This document shows positions 1-12,878 of a stretch of DNA of 60,225 bases, piece by piece. The stretch lies in assembly GCA_018240435.1 (NCBI GenBank), contig JAFEFT010000054.1, forward strand, positions 1 through 60,225. The letters are read 5' to 3'. Position 1 is the stretch's first letter; each line of letters begins with the position of its first letter. A program made the translations under genes and the position numbers. Below the pieces are notes generated by a model. It worked only from the letters and a program-made list of their open reading frames with translations. It was not told the origin of the DNA and ran no database searches. Origin of the DNA: Pseudomonadota bacterium. Lineage in GTDB: Bacteria; Pseudomonadota; Gammaproteobacteria; Xanthomonadales; Xanthomonadaceae.

Positions 1-308
1 CCCTGCACCAGCACGTCGTTGACGCACATGCCGACCAGATCGATGCCGATGCGGTCGTGGCGGTTGAGTTGCTGGGCGAGCTTGAGCTTGGTACCGACGC
101 CGTCGGTGCCCGACACCAGCACCGGCTCGCGGTATTTGCCGGCGATATTGAACAGGGCGCCGAAACCGCCCAGGCCGCCCATCACTTCCGGGCGGAAGGT
201 GCGCTGCACCAGCGGTTTGATGCCTTCGACGACGGCGTTGCCGGCATCGATGTCCACCCCCGCGTCGCGGTAGGTGAGCGGAGTGTTGGCGGCGGACGAG
301 GGCGACAA
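1..308 (-). CDS. purM: Phosphoribosylformylglycinamidine cyclo-ligase PurM, N-terminal part (cut by window edge)
   Basis: This is the N-terminal part (about 102 codons) of AIR synthetase, the ATP-dependent ring closure of FGAM to AIR in cytosolic de novo purine synthesis. The reverse strand reads [13 protein letters not shown] near the start, then [18 protein letters not shown] and [13 protein letters not shown], all typical of PurM, and runs off the left edge. No in-frame ATG lies near the conserved N-terminus. TTG at 308 is chosen because GGAG lies about 7 bases before it and it gives a short leader (SPSSAANTP) before the conserved block. The gene is divergent from the DUF2066 gene, with 174 bases between them. 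Identification is very secure; the exact start is less so. Confidence 0.9.
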   Translation of the reverse strand, partial: MSPSSAANTPLTYRDAGVDIDAGNAVVEGIKPLVQRTFRPEVMGGLGGFGALFNIAGKYREPVLVSGTDGVGTKLKLAQQLNRHDRIGIDLVGMCVNDVLVQ

Positions 309-426
309 GGCGTGCTCCAGCGAAAGGGCGTGCGGGGGGGGCGGGCAGGGCACGGCGGCAGCCTTGCCCGCCGGCGAAAAATCGCCATCCCGGACCGACC
401 ACGGCCGCTTTTGTCCCGAAGCGATC

Positions 427-435
427 ATTCTACCA
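427..435 (-). promoter_or_regulatory. Putative extended -10 promoter for purM
   Basis: Read on the reverse strand, 435-427 is TGGTAGAAT: an extended -10 (TG, one base, then TAGAAT) with no clear -35. It would give a leader of roughly 110 bases before the purM TTG. This is inferred from sequence match only. Confidence 0.35.
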
Positions 436-482
436 GCCCGGCTGCGGCATAATCGCGAGGTTGCGCCCTCCGGAACCCGCCC

Positions 483-1538
483 ATGCCCGTTGCCACCGTT
501 CGCCACCTCGTCGCCGTGTTGTTCGCCGTGTGCCTGTTCGCGCTCGCCGGCGCTGCCCGGGCCGACGACGACGGGCTCTATGTCGGCAGCGTCCCGGTCA
601 ACAACCAGAGCGATTCCGAGCGCGCCAGCGGCATGCAACGGGCGTTGCTGCAGGTGATCGTCAAGCTCACCGGCCAGCGCGATGCGGCGCGGATGCCGCA
701 GGTACGCGGGCTGCTCGGGGCAGCCGGGCGGATGGCGCTGGACAGCCGCTTCACCACCGAAACCGACAGCCGCAACGGCGCGCCGATCTACCGCCAGCGC
801 ATGGTCGTTCGCTTCGACCACAACGCCGTCGATGGCCTGATTGCCGGTTCCGGCCTGCCGACGTGGCCGGGGCCACGGGCGCCGGTGGTGTTGTGGATGG
901 TGATCAACGACGGCCACGGCCCGCGGCTGGTCGGGGCGGCGCAAACCAGCGTCGTCAAGTCGCTGACCGATCGCGCCAGCGAGCGTGGCCTGCATATGGT
1001 GCTGCCGGCCGGCAGCCCGCTGGAGACGCAGGTGGCGCTGCTGGCGACCAGCGTCGGCCCGGTGCAGGCGATCGTGCTGCCCTCGGCCAACTACGGCCCG
1101 ATCCAGTTGCTCGGCCGGCTCAATCGCACCGCCGCCGGCTGGCGCGCGCAATGGATCGTGTTCGATGGCGGCACCGAACTGGCGCGCTGGGGCGAAACCA
1201 ATGCCGATGCGCGACTGGCGATGGCCGATGGCGCCGATGCCGCCGCCGACGTGCTGGCGAAGAAATACGCCAAGGTGGTCGCGGCCGGCGCGGCCGGCAC
1301 CTTCGCGGTCGAAATCGACGGCATCCGCAACGGCGACGATTACGTGCGGGCGATGGGCTACCTGCAAAGCCTGGGCATCGTCCGCAAGATCGTGCTGACC
1401 GGTACCAGCGGCGATGGCCTGCGCATGCAGCTGGATCTCAGCACCGGCGTCGAGGGTTTGCGCAGCGTGGTCGCGGTCGGGCAGGTGCTGGAGGCCGATG
1501 CCGATCCGGCCCGCACGGTCTTCCATCTGCGGCCGTGA
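483..1538 (+). CDS. DUF2066 family exported protein
   Basis: A 351-residue protein of the DUF2066 family, often found beside purM in gammaproteobacteria; its biochemical function is unknown to me. It begins with a signal peptide (hydrophobic [15 protein letters not shown], probable cleavage after ARA near residue 27), so the mature protein should be periplasmic. The body has the family's LYVGSVPV start and a block around [16 protein letters not shown]. There is no membrane segment beyond the signal. The stop overlaps the start of the next gene (GTGA), which implies translational coupling to the phosphatidyltransferase. The family call rests on overall sequence character and the purM neighbourhood. 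Confidence 0.8.
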   Translation: MPVATVRHLVAVLFAVCLFALAGAARADDDGLYVGSVPVNNQSDSERASGMQRALLQVIVKLTGQRDAARMPQVRGLLGAAGRMALDSRFTTETDSRNGAPIYRQRMVVRFDHNAVDGLIAGSGLPTWPGPRAPVVLWMVINDGHGPRLVGAAQTSVVKSLTDRASERGLHMVLPAGSPLETQVALLATSVGPVQAIVLPSANYGPIQLLGRLNRTAAGWRAQWIVFDGGTELARWGETNADARLAMADGADAAADVLAKKYAKVVAAGAAGTFAVEIDGIRNGDDYVRAMGYLQSLGIVRKIVLTGTSGDGLRMQLDLSTGVEGLRSVVAVGQVLEADADPARTVFHLRP

Positions 1539-2098
1539 ACCTGCGCCAACTGCCCAATGTCATCACCGGCGTGCGCATGGCGCTGGTGGTGCCGCTGGTG
1601 TGGAGCCTGCACCAGGGCCGCTACGGGCTGGCGCTGGGCCTGGCGCTGGTGGCGGGCGCCTCCGATGCGATCGACGGCTGGCTGGCGCGGCAGTTCGGTT
1701 GGCGCACGCCGCTGGGCAGTCTGCTCGATCCGATCGCCGACAAGCTGTTGCTGGTCGGCAGCTTTCTCGGCCTGTGGCTGGTCGGCGCCGCGCCGACCTG
1801 GCTGACTGCGCTGGTGATCGGTCGCGATGTCATCATCGTCGCCGGCGCGATCGCCTACCACAACCTGATCGGCCCGCTGCAAGGCCGACCGACCCTGATC
1901 AGCAAGGCCACCACGGTGGCGCAGATCGCGCTGGTGCTGGCCTGGCTGGTCGATCTGGCGCTGCCGCCGCTGCCGGCGCTGGCGGTGCAGGGTCTGCTTT
2001 GGGTGGTCGGCTTGCTGACGGCGGCCAGCGGCATCGACTATGTTGTGCGCTGGGGCCTGCGCGCGCGCCGCGTGTTGCAGGCGCGGCACCATCGCTGA
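1535..2098 (+). CDS. CDP-alcohol phosphatidyltransferase family membrane enzyme
   Basis: A 187-residue integral membrane enzyme that transfers a phosphatidyl group from CDP-diacylglycerol to an alcohol. The full family signature D-x2-D-G-x2-A-R-x8-G-x3-D-x3-D is visible in [18 protein letters not shown] and the following SLLDPIADK, near residues 44-70. Several hydrophobic helices follow. The start is GTG at 1535, overlapping the TGA of the upstream gene by GTGA; it begins [14 protein letters not shown], the usual N-terminus of PgsA-like proteins. It could be a second phosphatidylglycerolphosphate synthase or a CMP-forming cardiolipin synthase. The sequence alone does not decide the acceptor alcohol, so no symbol is given. 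Confidence 0.88.
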   Translation: MNLRQLPNVITGVRMALVVPLVWSLHQGRYGLALGLALVAGASDAIDGWLARQFGWRTPLGSLLDPIADKLLLVGSFLGLWLVGAAPTWLTALVIGRDVIIVAGAIAYHNLIGPLQGRPTLISKATTVAQIALVLAWLVDLALPPLPALAVQGLLWVVGLLTAASGIDYVVRWGLRARRVLQARHHR

Positions 2099-2120
2099 AA
2101 CGGCTCAGGCGGGCGTGAGG

Positions 2121-3308
2121 ATGACGACGAACGACCCCTCCGGCAACACCACCGCCAGCGACAGCGATCGCAGCCGCCGTCGCGAATGGCTGGCCATCGC
2201 CATCGTCAGCGGCGTCCTGCTTTGGCTGCTGGCGCCGGTGCTGGTGCCATTCGCGATCTCGGCGTTCTTCGGCTACCTCGGCGATCCGCTGGTCGATCGC
2301 CTCGAACGCATGCGCCTGAGTCGCACCTTCGCGGTGTCGCTGGTGTTTTTCGTGATGACGTTCCTGGCGGCGCTGGCGCTGTTCTTCCTGTTGCCGGTGC
2401 TGGGCGCGCAGATCAGCCATTTCGTCGCGCAGATGCCGGTCTACGCCGACTGGATCCGCAGCACCGCGCTGCCGTGGATCGATCGCCAGATCCACCTTGA
2501 TCTGGCGCCTTACCTCGACCCGCAACAGCTCGTGGACATGCTGCGCAAGCACTGGCAGGACGCCGGCGTGGCCACCACCGTGCTCGGGCAGGTGTCGCGT
2601 TCGGGATGGATGCTGATCCAGGTGATCTCCAACGTGCTGCTGGTACCGGTGCTGTCGTTTTACTTCCTGCGCGACTGGGATGATCTGGTCGAGCGCGTCG
2701 ACAGCCTGCTGCCGCGCCAGGCCGAACCGACCATCGCCCGCCTGGCGCGGCAGTCCGACGAGATGCTGGGTGGTTTCGTGCGCGGGCAGCTGTCGGTGAT
2801 GGTGTGCATGGGCATCTGGTATTCGTCGGCGTTGTGGATGGCCGGCCTCGATCTGGCGCTGCTGATCGGCATGCTCACCGGCCTGCTCAGCTTCGTGCCG
2901 TACCTGGGCGTCACCATCGGCATCGTCGTCAGCGTGCTGGCGGCGCTGGTGCAATACGGCGACTTGCAGCACGTGCTGCTGGTGGCCGGCGCGTTCGCGA
3001 TCGGGCAGACGCTGGAATCGTTCGTGCTGGTGCCGCGGCTGGTCGGTGACAAGATCGGGATGCACCCGGTGGCGGTGATTTTCGCCTTGATGGCCGGCGG
3101 GCAACTGTTCGGCTTTCTCGGCGTACTGCTGGCATTGCCGGTGTCGGCCATCGCGATGGTGTTGCTGCGCTACGCGCACGAACGCTACACCGCCAGCAAG
3201 CTGTATGCCGGCCGTGCCGCGACCCACGTCGAGGCAAGCATTCGCGTGGCGGTGGTCGAGCAACGCGTGCGCATCGAAACCGAACCGCCGCCGCCGAGCG
3301 CATCGTGA
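2121..3308 (+). CDS. AI-2E family transporter / PerM-type permease
   Basis: A 395-residue inner-membrane protein of the AI-2E exporter (PerM/UPF0118) family. It has a short charged N-terminus (SDRSRRREW), then about eight hydrophobic segments. The conserved C-terminal region around GLLSFVPYLGVTIG and GDKIGMHPVAVIFALMAGG is typical of the family. The ATG at 2121 follows the end of the previous gene by 22 bases; a longer reading frame extends upstream but would overlap the phosphatidyltransferase. A GAGG sits immediately before the ATG, unusually close. In gammaproteobacteria this gene commonly sits between purM and hda, as here. The transported substrate is unknown. Confidence 0.85.
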   Translation: MTTNDPSGNTTASDSDRSRRREWLAIAIVSGVLLWLLAPVLVPFAISAFFGYLGDPLVDRLERMRLSRTFAVSLVFFVMTFLAALALFFLLPVLGAQISHFVAQMPVYADWIRSTALPWIDRQIHLDLAPYLDPQQLVDMLRKHWQDAGVATTVLGQVSRSGWMLIQVISNVLLVPVLSFYFLRDWDDLVERVDSLLPRQAEPTIARLARQSDEMLGGFVRGQLSVMVCMGIWYSSALWMAGLDLALLIGMLTGLLSFVPYLGVTIGIVVSVLAALVQYGDLQHVLLVAGAFAIGQTLESFVLVPRLVGDKIGMHPVAVIFALMAGGQLFGFLGVLLALPVSAIAMVLLRYAHERYTASKLYAGRAATHVEASIRVAVVEQRVRIETEPPPPSAS

Positions 3309-3339
3309 GAGTGCCGGAGCACGCCAGCGGAGCGGCGCC

Positions 3340-4032
3340 GTGAGTACGCCGCAACTGCCGTTGCGCCTGCGCTGGCCACGCGAGCAAAACTTGGAGAGTT
3401 TCCGCGATCCGCCCGAGGGCCTGCTGGCGGCGCTGGCGGCGCTGGCCGATGGCGGTGGCGGTGGCATCTTTCTCGCCGGCGCCGGCGGATCGGGGCGCAG
3501 TCACCTGCTGCTGGCGACCTGCGCGCGCGCCAGCGCCGGCGGGCGGGCGGTCGCCTACCTGCCGCTGCGGCAATGGCGTGAACGTGCCAGCGCCTGGTTG
3601 CGCGGGCAAGGGGAGGTGCAATTGGCGTGCGTGGACGACGTCGAGGCGATCGCCAGCGACCACGCCGCGCAGATTGCCTTGTTCGATCTGCACAATCGCC
3701 TGCGCGACGGCGGTGGTGGCGTGCTTTACGCCGCTGCGGCGATGCCGGCGCAGCTGGCGTTGTCGCTGCCGGATCTGCAATCGCGATTGGCGCAGTGCGC
3801 GCGTTTCGCGTTGTCGGCGCCGGATGAGGCGCGGCGGCGCGAGATCCTGCGTGAGCGCGCGGTGGCGCGTGGGCTGGAACTGGACGATGCCGTGCTCGAT
3901 TACCTGTTTCGTCGCCACGAACGCGATCTGGCGGCGCTGACCGCCTTGCTCGATCGTCTCGATCGTGCCGCGCTGGCGGCGCAGCGGCGGATCACGGTGC
4001 CGTTTCTGAAGGGCGTGCTCGACGGCGACTGA
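3340..4032 (+). CDS. hda: DnaA regulatory inactivator Hda
   Basis: A 230-residue AAA+ protein homologous to DnaA domain III. With the DNA-loaded beta clamp, Hda stimulates hydrolysis of DnaA-bound ATP and so limits re-initiation of replication. The N-terminus holds the clamp-binding motif (TPQLPLRL, residues 3-10). The P-loop is GAGGSGRSH near residues 47-55; GRS in place of GKS is normal for Hda. Asp-Asp of the Walker B region is in ACVDDVEAI. The start is GTG at 3340, with GGAG about 8 bases upstream; the frame is open further back but lacks a better site. It is convergent with murU, with only 9 bases between stops. Confidence 0.92.
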   Translation: MSTPQLPLRLRWPREQNLESFRDPPEGLLAALAALADGGGGGIFLAGAGGSGRSHLLLATCARASAGGRAVAYLPLRQWRERASAWLRGQGEVQLACVDDVEAIASDHAAQIALFDLHNRLRDGGGGVLYAAAAMPAQLALSLPDLQSRLAQCARFALSAPDEARRREILRERAVARGLELDDAVLDYLFRRHERDLAALTALLDRLDRAALAAQRRITVPFLKGVLDGD

Positions 4033-4041
4033 AACGCGAGC

Positions 4042-5809
<1,768 letters not shown>

Positions 5810-5968
5810 TTTCTGTCCAGAAGGCAGCATGGGAGGGTTCGTCAGGGGCTGCTGGCCGAACGGCTGCGCAAATTGCGTTGTGCCGGTCATCTGTTCATGC
5901 CATGCGCGCAGGTTCATGCATGTGTGCGTCGTCTGGCATGATAAGCGACCATCGCAATCCGTGTGACC

Positions 5969-7429
5969 ATGTCGAAACTCACTGTCGTGCTGCTTTCCGG
6001 CGGCTCGGGGACGCGTTTGTGGCCCCTGTCGCGGGAGGCCTTCCCCAAGCAATTCCTGCCGCTGACCGGCGCGCATTCGCTGTTGCAGGCGACATGGCTG
6101 CGCGTGCGCGACCTGCCGGGCGTCGGCGCGCCGCTGGTGGTGGCCAACGAGGAACATCGATTCCTCGTCGCCGAGCAGTTGCAGGCGCTGGGCGTGAAGG
6201 CGCAGGCGCTGCTGCTCGAACCGGTCGGGCGCAACACCGCGCCGGCGATCGCGGTGGCGGCGATGCAGGCGATGGCCGATGCCGCCCGGGGATGTTCCAA
6301 TGCCGCGGGCGCAGGATGCACCGGAGCGGCGGATTCCGACCCCCTGCTGCTGGTGCTGCCATCGGACCACGTGATCGCCGACGAGGCCGCTTTCCGCGCC
6401 GCCGTGCTGGCGGCGCTGCCGGCGGCCGAAGCCGGAGGGTTGGTGACGTTCGGCATCGTCCCGGATGCGCCCGAAACCGGCTACGGCTACATCAAGGCCG
6501 CCGCCGGGCAGGGCGTGCGTCGCATCGAGCGTTTCGTCGAGAAGCCCGATCTGGCCACCGCGCAGGCGTATCTGGCCGCAGGCGACTATTTCTGGAACAG
6601 CGGCATGTTCCTGCTGCGCGCCTCGCGCTATCTGGAAGAGCTGCAGGCGCGCGCACCGCACATGCTGGCGCGTTGCCGCGAAGCGCTGGCCGGTGCGCAC
6701 GCCGATCTGGATTTCCTGCGCCTGGACCGCGAGGCGTTCGCGGCCTGTCCGGCCGATTCCATCGACTATGCGGTGATGGAAAAGACCGATCGCGGCATGG
6801 TGTTGCCGATCGCGGTCGGCTGGAGCGATCTGGGGTCGTGGTCGGCGCTGGCCGCGCTCGGCGAGCATGACGCACACGGCAACTGCTGTCGCGGCGATGT
6901 GCTGGCGGTCGATACCCGCAACACCCTGGCCTGGTCGGAACGACGGCTGGTGGCGCTGGTCGGCGTGCAGGACATGGTGGTGGTGGATACCGACGACGCC
7001 CTGCTGGTGGCCCATCGCGACCGCGTGCAGGACGTCAAGCAGGTGGTGACGCGGCTCAAGCAGGACGAACGCGCGCACGCCAGGCTGCATCGCAAGGTGT
7101 TCCGTCCGTGGGGCAGCTACGACGGCATCGAGGCAGGTCCGGGCTTCCAGGTCAAGCGCATCACGGTCAAGCCCGGCGCCAGCCTGTCGTTGCAGATGCA
7201 CCATCACCGCGCCGAGCACTGGATCATCGTCAAGGGCAGCGCACGGGTGACCTGCGACGAAAACGTATTCGACCTCGCCGCCAACCAAAGCACCTTCATC
7301 CCGCTTGGATCGAAACACCGCCTGCAGAACCTTGGCAGCGAGATGCTGGAGTTGATCGAAGTGCAGTCCGGCGATTATCTCGGCGAGGACGACATCGTCC
7401 GTTTCGAGGATGTGTATGGCCGCAGATAG
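5969..7429 (+). CDS. Mannose-1-phosphate guanylyltransferase / mannose-6-phosphate isomerase (ManC/XanB type)
   Basis: A 486-residue type II phosphomannose isomerase/GDP-mannose pyrophosphorylase, supplying GDP-mannose for exopolysaccharide and LPS. The N-terminal transferase has [15 protein letters not shown] and FPKQFL (residues about 8-33). The C-terminal cupin (from about residue 374) has [20 protein letters not shown] and the metal-site block [14 protein letters not shown] 5969 is preferred over GTG 5963, which would add two residues. Compared with relatives I remember, there is an extra stretch of about 18 residues ([17 protein letters not shown]) near residues 109-126, between QAMADAA and [12 protein letters not shown]. 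The neighbourhood holds no other mannose pathway gene. Confidence 0.9.
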   Translation: MSKLTVVLLSGGSGTRLWPLSREAFPKQFLPLTGAHSLLQATWLRVRDLPGVGAPLVVANEEHRFLVAEQLQALGVKAQALLLEPVGRNTAPAIAVAAMQAMADAARGCSNAAGAGCTGAADSDPLLLVLPSDHVIADEAAFRAAVLAALPAAEAGGLVTFGIVPDAPETGYGYIKAAAGQGVRRIERFVEKPDLATAQAYLAAGDYFWNSGMFLLRASRYLEELQARAPHMLARCREALAGAHADLDFLRLDREAFAACPADSIDYAVMEKTDRGMVLPIAVGWSDLGSWSALAALGEHDAHGNCCRGDVLAVDTRNTLAWSERRLVALVGVQDMVVVDTDDALLVAHRDRVQDVKQVVTRLKQDERAHARLHRKVFRPWGSYDGIEAGPGFQVKRITVKPGASLSLQMHHHRAEHWIIVKGSARVTCDENVFDLAANQSTFIPLGSKHRLQNLGSEMLELIEVQSGDYLGEDDIVRFEDVYGRR

Positions 7430-7692
7430 GCCGTGTGCGTGGGCTGTCGCGCATGGCTGTCAACCTCGGCGTGAAACATCGCGCCGGGGCCCATCAGGCT
7501 TCGGCAAAGATGTCCTTTGCGGACTTTGCGGACGGCGTTGACGAGCGAACGGCATCCGCGAATCAGGCAAAGGGCGCGAACGTCGAGAGCATCGGGCTAT
7601 CGCGGGAAGCATCAACTCGCAGCCCATCCTGGCAACCGATCAACGAATACCTCGATCCATTCATGAATCTGCAATACGGGAATCTTCAAGTC
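7430..7692 (+). other. Intergenic leader before cysD
   Basis: This 263-base stretch between manC and cysD holds no gene I can support. It contains a direct duplication of TTTGCGGAC (about 7513-7531). There is also a TTGACG at 7538 with a 17-base spacer to AATCAG at 7561, a weak promoter match that could drive cysD. I could not recognise a CysB site or a riboswitch by eye. Confidence 0.4.
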
Positions 7693-8604
7693 ATGTCGAG
7701 CGAACACCCTCTGTCCCACCTCGATCGTCTGGAGGCCGAGGCCATCCACATCCTGCGCGAGGTCGCCGCCGAGTTTTCCAATCCGGTGATGATGTATTCG
7801 ATCGGCAAGGATTCCTCGGTGCTGTTGCACCTGCTGCTCAAGGCCTTCTACCCGGCCAGGCCACCCATTCCGCTGCTGCATGTGGATACCGGCTGGAAGT
7901 TTCGTGAAATGATCGCCTTTCGCGACCAGCGCGCGAAAGCAACTGGCGTGACGTTGCACGTGCACAAGAACCCCGACGGCGTGCGCGATGGCGTCGGCCC
8001 GTTCACGCACGGCTCGGCGGTGCACACCGACATCATGAAGACGCAGGCGCTCAAGCAGGCGCTGGACAAATACCAGTTCGACGCCGCCATCGGCGGTGCT
8101 CGCCGCGACGAGGAAAAATCGCGCGCCAAGGAGCGCGTGTTCTCGTTCCGTTCCGCGCAGCACCGCTGGGATCCGAAGAACCAGCGCCCGGAGCTGTGGA
8201 ACCTGTACAACGCCCGCATCCACAAGGGCGAGAGCGTGCGCGTGTTCCCGATCAGCAACTGGACCGAGCTGGATGTGTGGCTGTACATCTTCCGCGAAAA
8301 GATACCGGTGCCGTCGCTGTACCTGTCGGCGCTGCGGCCGGTGGTCGAGCGCGACGGCGTGCTGATCATGGTCGACGACGAGCGCATGCCGCTGAAGGAA
8401 GGCGAGGTGCCGATGCGCAAGATGGTGCGCTTCCGCACGCTGGGCTGCTACCCGCTCACCGGCGCGGTCGAATCCGAGGCGGTCACCCTGGAAGAGGTGA
8501 TCTCCGAGATGCTGGTGGCGCGCACCTCCGAGCGCCAGGGCCGGGTGATCGACCACGATCAGGCCGCATCCATGGAAAAGAAGAAGCGCGAGGGCTATTT
8601 CTGA
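7693..8604 (+). CDS. cysD: Sulfate adenylyltransferase subunit CysD
   Basis: The 303-residue catalytic subunit of ATP sulfurylase, which makes adenylyl sulfate (APS) from sulfate and ATP in cytosolic assimilatory sulfate reduction. The N-terminus [20 protein letters not shown] matches CysD closely, and the PP-loop is SIGKDSS near residues 36-42. [11 protein letters not shown] and [15 protein letters not shown] follow in order. ATG at 7693 gives the expected short leader before the conserved block; ATG at 7663 in the same frame would add ten residues. The stop overlaps the cysN start (ATGA), so the two subunits are probably made in a fixed ratio. Confidence 0.95.
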   Translation: MSSEHPLSHLDRLEAEAIHILREVAAEFSNPVMMYSIGKDSSVLLHLLLKAFYPARPPIPLLHVDTGWKFREMIAFRDQRAKATGVTLHVHKNPDGVRDGVGPFTHGSAVHTDIMKTQALKQALDKYQFDAAIGGARRDEEKSRAKERVFSFRSAQHRWDPKNQRPELWNLYNARIHKGESVRVFPISNWTELDVWLYIFREKIPVPSLYLSALRPVVERDGVLIMVDDERMPLKEGEVPMRKMVRFRTLGCYPLTGAVESEAVTLEEVISEMLVARTSERQGRVIDHDQAASMEKKKREGYF

Positions 8605-10508
8605 TGATTTCCGCAACCGAAACGGCACTGGATCTGCACGAATACCTGCGGATGCACGAAACCAAGGACCTGCTGCGTTTCATCACCTGCGGCAGCGTCG
8701 ACGACGGCAAGAGCACCCTGATCGGTCGCCTGCTGCACGACTCCAAGCTGCTGTTCGACGACCAACTGGCGGCGCTGGAAACCGACAGCCAGAAGCACGG
8801 CACCCAGAACGGGCAAATCGACTTCGCCCTGCTGGTCGATGGCCTGGCCGCCGAGCGCGAGCAGGGCATCACCATCGACGTCGCCTATCGCTTCTTCAGC
8901 ACCGAAAAGCGCAAGTTCATCGTCGCCGATTGCCCCGGCCACGAGCAGTACACCCGCAACATGGCCACCGGCGCCTCCACCGCTGACCTGGCGGTGGTGC
9001 TGGTCGATGCGCGCAAGGGCCTGCTGACGCAGACCCGCCGGCACAGCTACATCGTCTCCCTGCTCGGCATCCGCAAGGTGCTGCTGGCGGTGAACAAGAT
9101 GGACTTGATGGATTATCGCCGCGAGGTGTTCGCGGCGATCAAGCACGATTACCGCGAATTGGCACAACAGCTCGGCATCGCCGAAGTGCAGTGCATCCCG
9201 CTGTCGGCGCTCAACGGCGACAACGTGATGACGCGCTCGTCGGCGATGGATTGGTACGACGGCCCGTCGCTGCTCGAACACCTGGAGAACGTCGACATCG
9301 ACCGCGCCGCGCAGGACGTGGGCTTTCGTCTGCCGGTGCAGTGGGTCAATCGCCCCCACCAGAATTTCCGCGGCTTCGCTGGCCCGATCGTGTCCGGCGC
9401 GGTGGCGGTGGGCGACGAGGTCGTCGCGCTGCCGTCCGGGCGGCGCTCGCAAGTCACCGCCATCGTCACTGCCGACGGCGAACTTGCGCGTGCAGGCGAA
9501 GGCCAGGCGGTCACGCTGACGCTGGCCGACGAAATCGACATCAGCCGCGGCGACGTGATCTGCGCCGGCAAGCAGCCGGCCGAAGTGGCCGACCAATTCG
9601 CCGCGCATGTGCTGTGGATGAACGACGCGCCGCTGCTGCCGGGCCGCCCGTACTGGCTGAAGATCGGCGCCCGCATGGTGTCGGCGACGGTGACCGAGAT
9701 CAAGCACAAGGTCGACGTCAACACGCAGGATCATCTCGCCGCCAAACGGCTCGAACTCAACGAAGTCGGCTACTGCAATCTCAACCTCGACCAACCGATC
9801 CCGTTCGAGCCTTACGCCAACAACAAGGCGCTGGGCGCGTTCATCCTGATCGACCGGCAGACCAATGCCACGGTGGCCGCCGGCACCATCGACTTCGCCC
9901 TGCGCCGCGCCGCCAACATCCATTGGCACTCGCTCGAAATCGACCGCCACGCGCGGGCCGCGACCAAAGGCCAGGCGCCGCTGTGCCTGTGGTTCACCGG
10001 CCTGTCGGGCTCAGGCAAATCGACGATCGCCAACCTCGTCGACCGCCGCCTGCACGCGCTCGGCTACCACAGCTACATCCTCGACGGTGACAACGTCCGC
10101 CACGGGCTGAACAAGGACCTTGGCTTCACCGACGAAGATCGCGTCGAGAACATCCGGCGCGTCGCCGAGGTCGCCAAGCTGATGACCGATGCCGGCTTGA
10201 TCGTGCTGGTCTCGTTCATTTCGCCGTTCCGCGCCGAGCGGCGCATGGCGCGCGAATTGTTTGCCGAAGGCGAGTTCGCCGAAGTGTTCGTCGACACTCC
10301 GCTGGAGGTCTGCGAGCAGCGCGACGCCAAGGGCCTGTATGCCAAGGCGCGGGCCGGGAAGATCCACAATTTCACCGGCATCGATTCGCCCTACGAGCTG
10401 CCCGAGCATGCCGACTTCCACCTGCACAACGTCGACATCGCCGCCGACGCGCTGGCGCAGCAATTGGTGGATCAGGTGGTGGCGCGGATCGGCCAGCACA
10501 AGCGCTAG
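8604..10508 (+). CDS. cysNC: Bifunctional sulfate adenylyltransferase GTPase subunit / APS kinase (CysN-CysC fusion)
   Basis: A 634-residue fusion. Residues about 20-450 are the CysN GTPase, which couples GTP hydrolysis to APS formation with CysD: G1 GSVDDGKST (30-38), G3 [12 protein letters not shown]4 NKMD. Residues about 455-634 are an APS kinase domain with P-loop GLSGSGKST (about 467-475) and [15 protein letters not shown], making PAPS from APS. Fusion of CysN to CysC is known in several proteobacteria, including xanthomonads; E. coli has separate genes. The start overlaps the cysD stop. No reductase genes (cysH, cysIJ) lie nearby, so sulfate activation is a stand-alone unit here. Confidence 0.95.
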   Translation: MISATETALDLHEYLRMHETKDLLRFITCGSVDDGKSTLIGRLLHDSKLLFDDQLAALETDSQKHGTQNGQIDFALLVDGLAAEREQGITIDVAYRFFSTEKRKFIVADCPGHEQYTRNMATGASTADLAVVLVDARKGLLTQTRRHSYIVSLLGIRKVLLAVNKMDLMDYRREVFAAIKHDYRELAQQLGIAEVQCIPLSALNGDNVMTRSSAMDWYDGPSLLEHLENVDIDRAAQDVGFRLPVQWVNRPHQNFRGFAGPIVSGAVAVGDEVVALPSGRRSQVTAIVTADGELARAGEGQAVTLTLADEIDISRGDVICAGKQPAEVADQFAAHVLWMNDAPLLPGRPYWLKIGARMVSATVTEIKHKVDVNTQDHLAAKRLELNEVGYCNLNLDQPIPFEPYANNKALGAFILIDRQTNATVAAGTIDFALRRAANIHWHSLEIDRHARAATKGQAPLCLWFTGLSGSGKSTIANLVDRRLHALGYHSYILDGDNVRHGLNKDLGFTDEDRVENIRRVAEVAKLMTDAGLIVLVSFISPFRAERRMARELFAEGEFAEVFVDTPLEVCEQRDAKGLYAKARAGKIHNFTGIDSPYELPEHADFHLHNVDIAADALAQQLVDQVVARIGQHKR

Positions 10509-10800
10509 CTGACCCCATCCCAACCGACCCCCCGCAAGCGGGGGAAGGGGAAAGTCACTGCCCTTCGGAAGGGCAAGCCCCTCTGCCACCGGGAGAGGGG
10601 TTGGGCGGGTTTGCATCGGCCCCTGACAAATCGGAAGGGCAAGCCCCTCTCCCAGCGGGAGAGGGGTTGGGGTGAGGGGCCGCAGTACCCGCCAACTCCA
10701 CGGCAAAGCGCCCCTCATCCGGCGCTGCGCGCCACCCCCGCCTTCGCGGGGGCAGGCTCTTCTCCCGGATGGAGAAGAGCTTGCTCGGCTGTCCGCCCCG
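10509..10800. repeat. Cluster of REP-like palindromic repeats
   Basis: About 290 bases without a gene, filled with hairpins. They are CCCCCGC/GCGGGGG (10529-10544), an imperfect CCCCTCT/AGAGGGG (10578-10600), and a perfect 10-bp CCCCTCTCCC/GGGAGAGGGG with AGC loop (10644-10666). These are followed by CCCCCGC/GCGGGGG with a CTTC loop near 10734-10751 and a perfect 10-bp GCTCTTCTCC/GGAGAAGAGC (10756-10780). The phrase GGAAGGGCAAGCCCCTCT occurs twice with one substitution region. Intergenic palindromes of this general kind are common in xanthomonads. The cluster separates cysNC from the convergent GlsB-type gene and could act in termination or mRNA protection. Confidence 0.75.
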
Positions 10801-10808
10801 GCGAAAGT

Positions 10809-11063
10809 TCAGCGTTTCTTCTTCGGCCTGAGCACCGCAAAAATCGTCAACAACACGATCGCGCCGACCAGTGAGGCCAGAAACGATTTCGCGTCGCCAT
10901 CACCGTACCAGCCCAGTGCCTGGCCGGCATATTTGGCGAGCAGGGCGCCGCCGATGCCGAATGCGGTGGTGGCGAGGATGCCCATGCGATCGTCGCCGGG
11001 CTTGAGTGCGCGCGCGATCAAGCCGACCACGAAACCGACGAGGAGGGTGTAGATGACGATCAT
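10809..11063 (-). CDS. GlsB/YeaQ/YmgE family small membrane protein
   Basis: An 84-residue, very hydrophobic protein of the transglycosylase-associated (GlsB/YeaQ/YmgE) family. It has a first membrane helix YTLLVGFVVGLIARAL, then KPGDDRMGILATTAFGIGGALLA, a polar loop (GWYGDGDAKS), a last helix SFLASLVGAIVLLTIFAVL and a basic tail (RPKKKR). Family members are stress-associated inner-membrane proteins of unknown mechanism. ATG 11063 is chosen because it gives the family's usual short N-terminus; the frame continues upstream into the peptidase gene. It lies 16 bases after the M20 peptidase stop on the same strand, so it may be co-transcribed with it. Confidence 0.85.
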   Translation of the reverse strand: MIVIYTLLVGFVVGLIARALKPGDDRMGILATTAFGIGGALLAKYAGQALGWYGDGDAKSFLASLVGAIVLLTIFAVLRPKKKR

Positions 11064-11079
11064 TGGCCGCAGCGTTGCT

Positions 11080-12585
<1,506 letters not shown>

Positions 12586-12878
12586 GGCGGCGATTCCTGA
12601 TGGCAAGCGATCAGTCTAACGGCACGATGGCGAAAAATGCGCGAAATCGCACACGGTTTGCGCGGCGGCGTTCTGCTGGCGCCGGGTTCGGCGTCACCTG
12701 CGGCGCCGATGGCGGCGCCAAGGCCGATGCGGCGAGGTAGGTAAATCCCTACACGCCGATGCGCCAGCGGCCGACCCGAATTGCGGATGCCGCCGATGGG
12801 ATGGCGACGAACGCGGGCCGACACTGGCTCTCGCCGGCGCATCGCCGCCGACATCCACCCACGAATCCGGAGTCCACC
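12586..12878. other. Divergent intergenic region between the M20 peptidase and ComEA-like genes
   Basis: These 293 GC-rich bases hold no gene I can support. At 12737-12752 there is a short imperfect palindrome, GTAGG-TAAATC-CCTAC, which could be an operator for either divergent gene. I see no convincing -35/-10 pair. Confidence 0.35.

Noticed and set aside
7430-7692. A sulfur-related riboswitch before cysD
   Set aside because: I could not find the conserved pairings of a SAM or SAH riboswitch; only a 9-bp duplication is clear.
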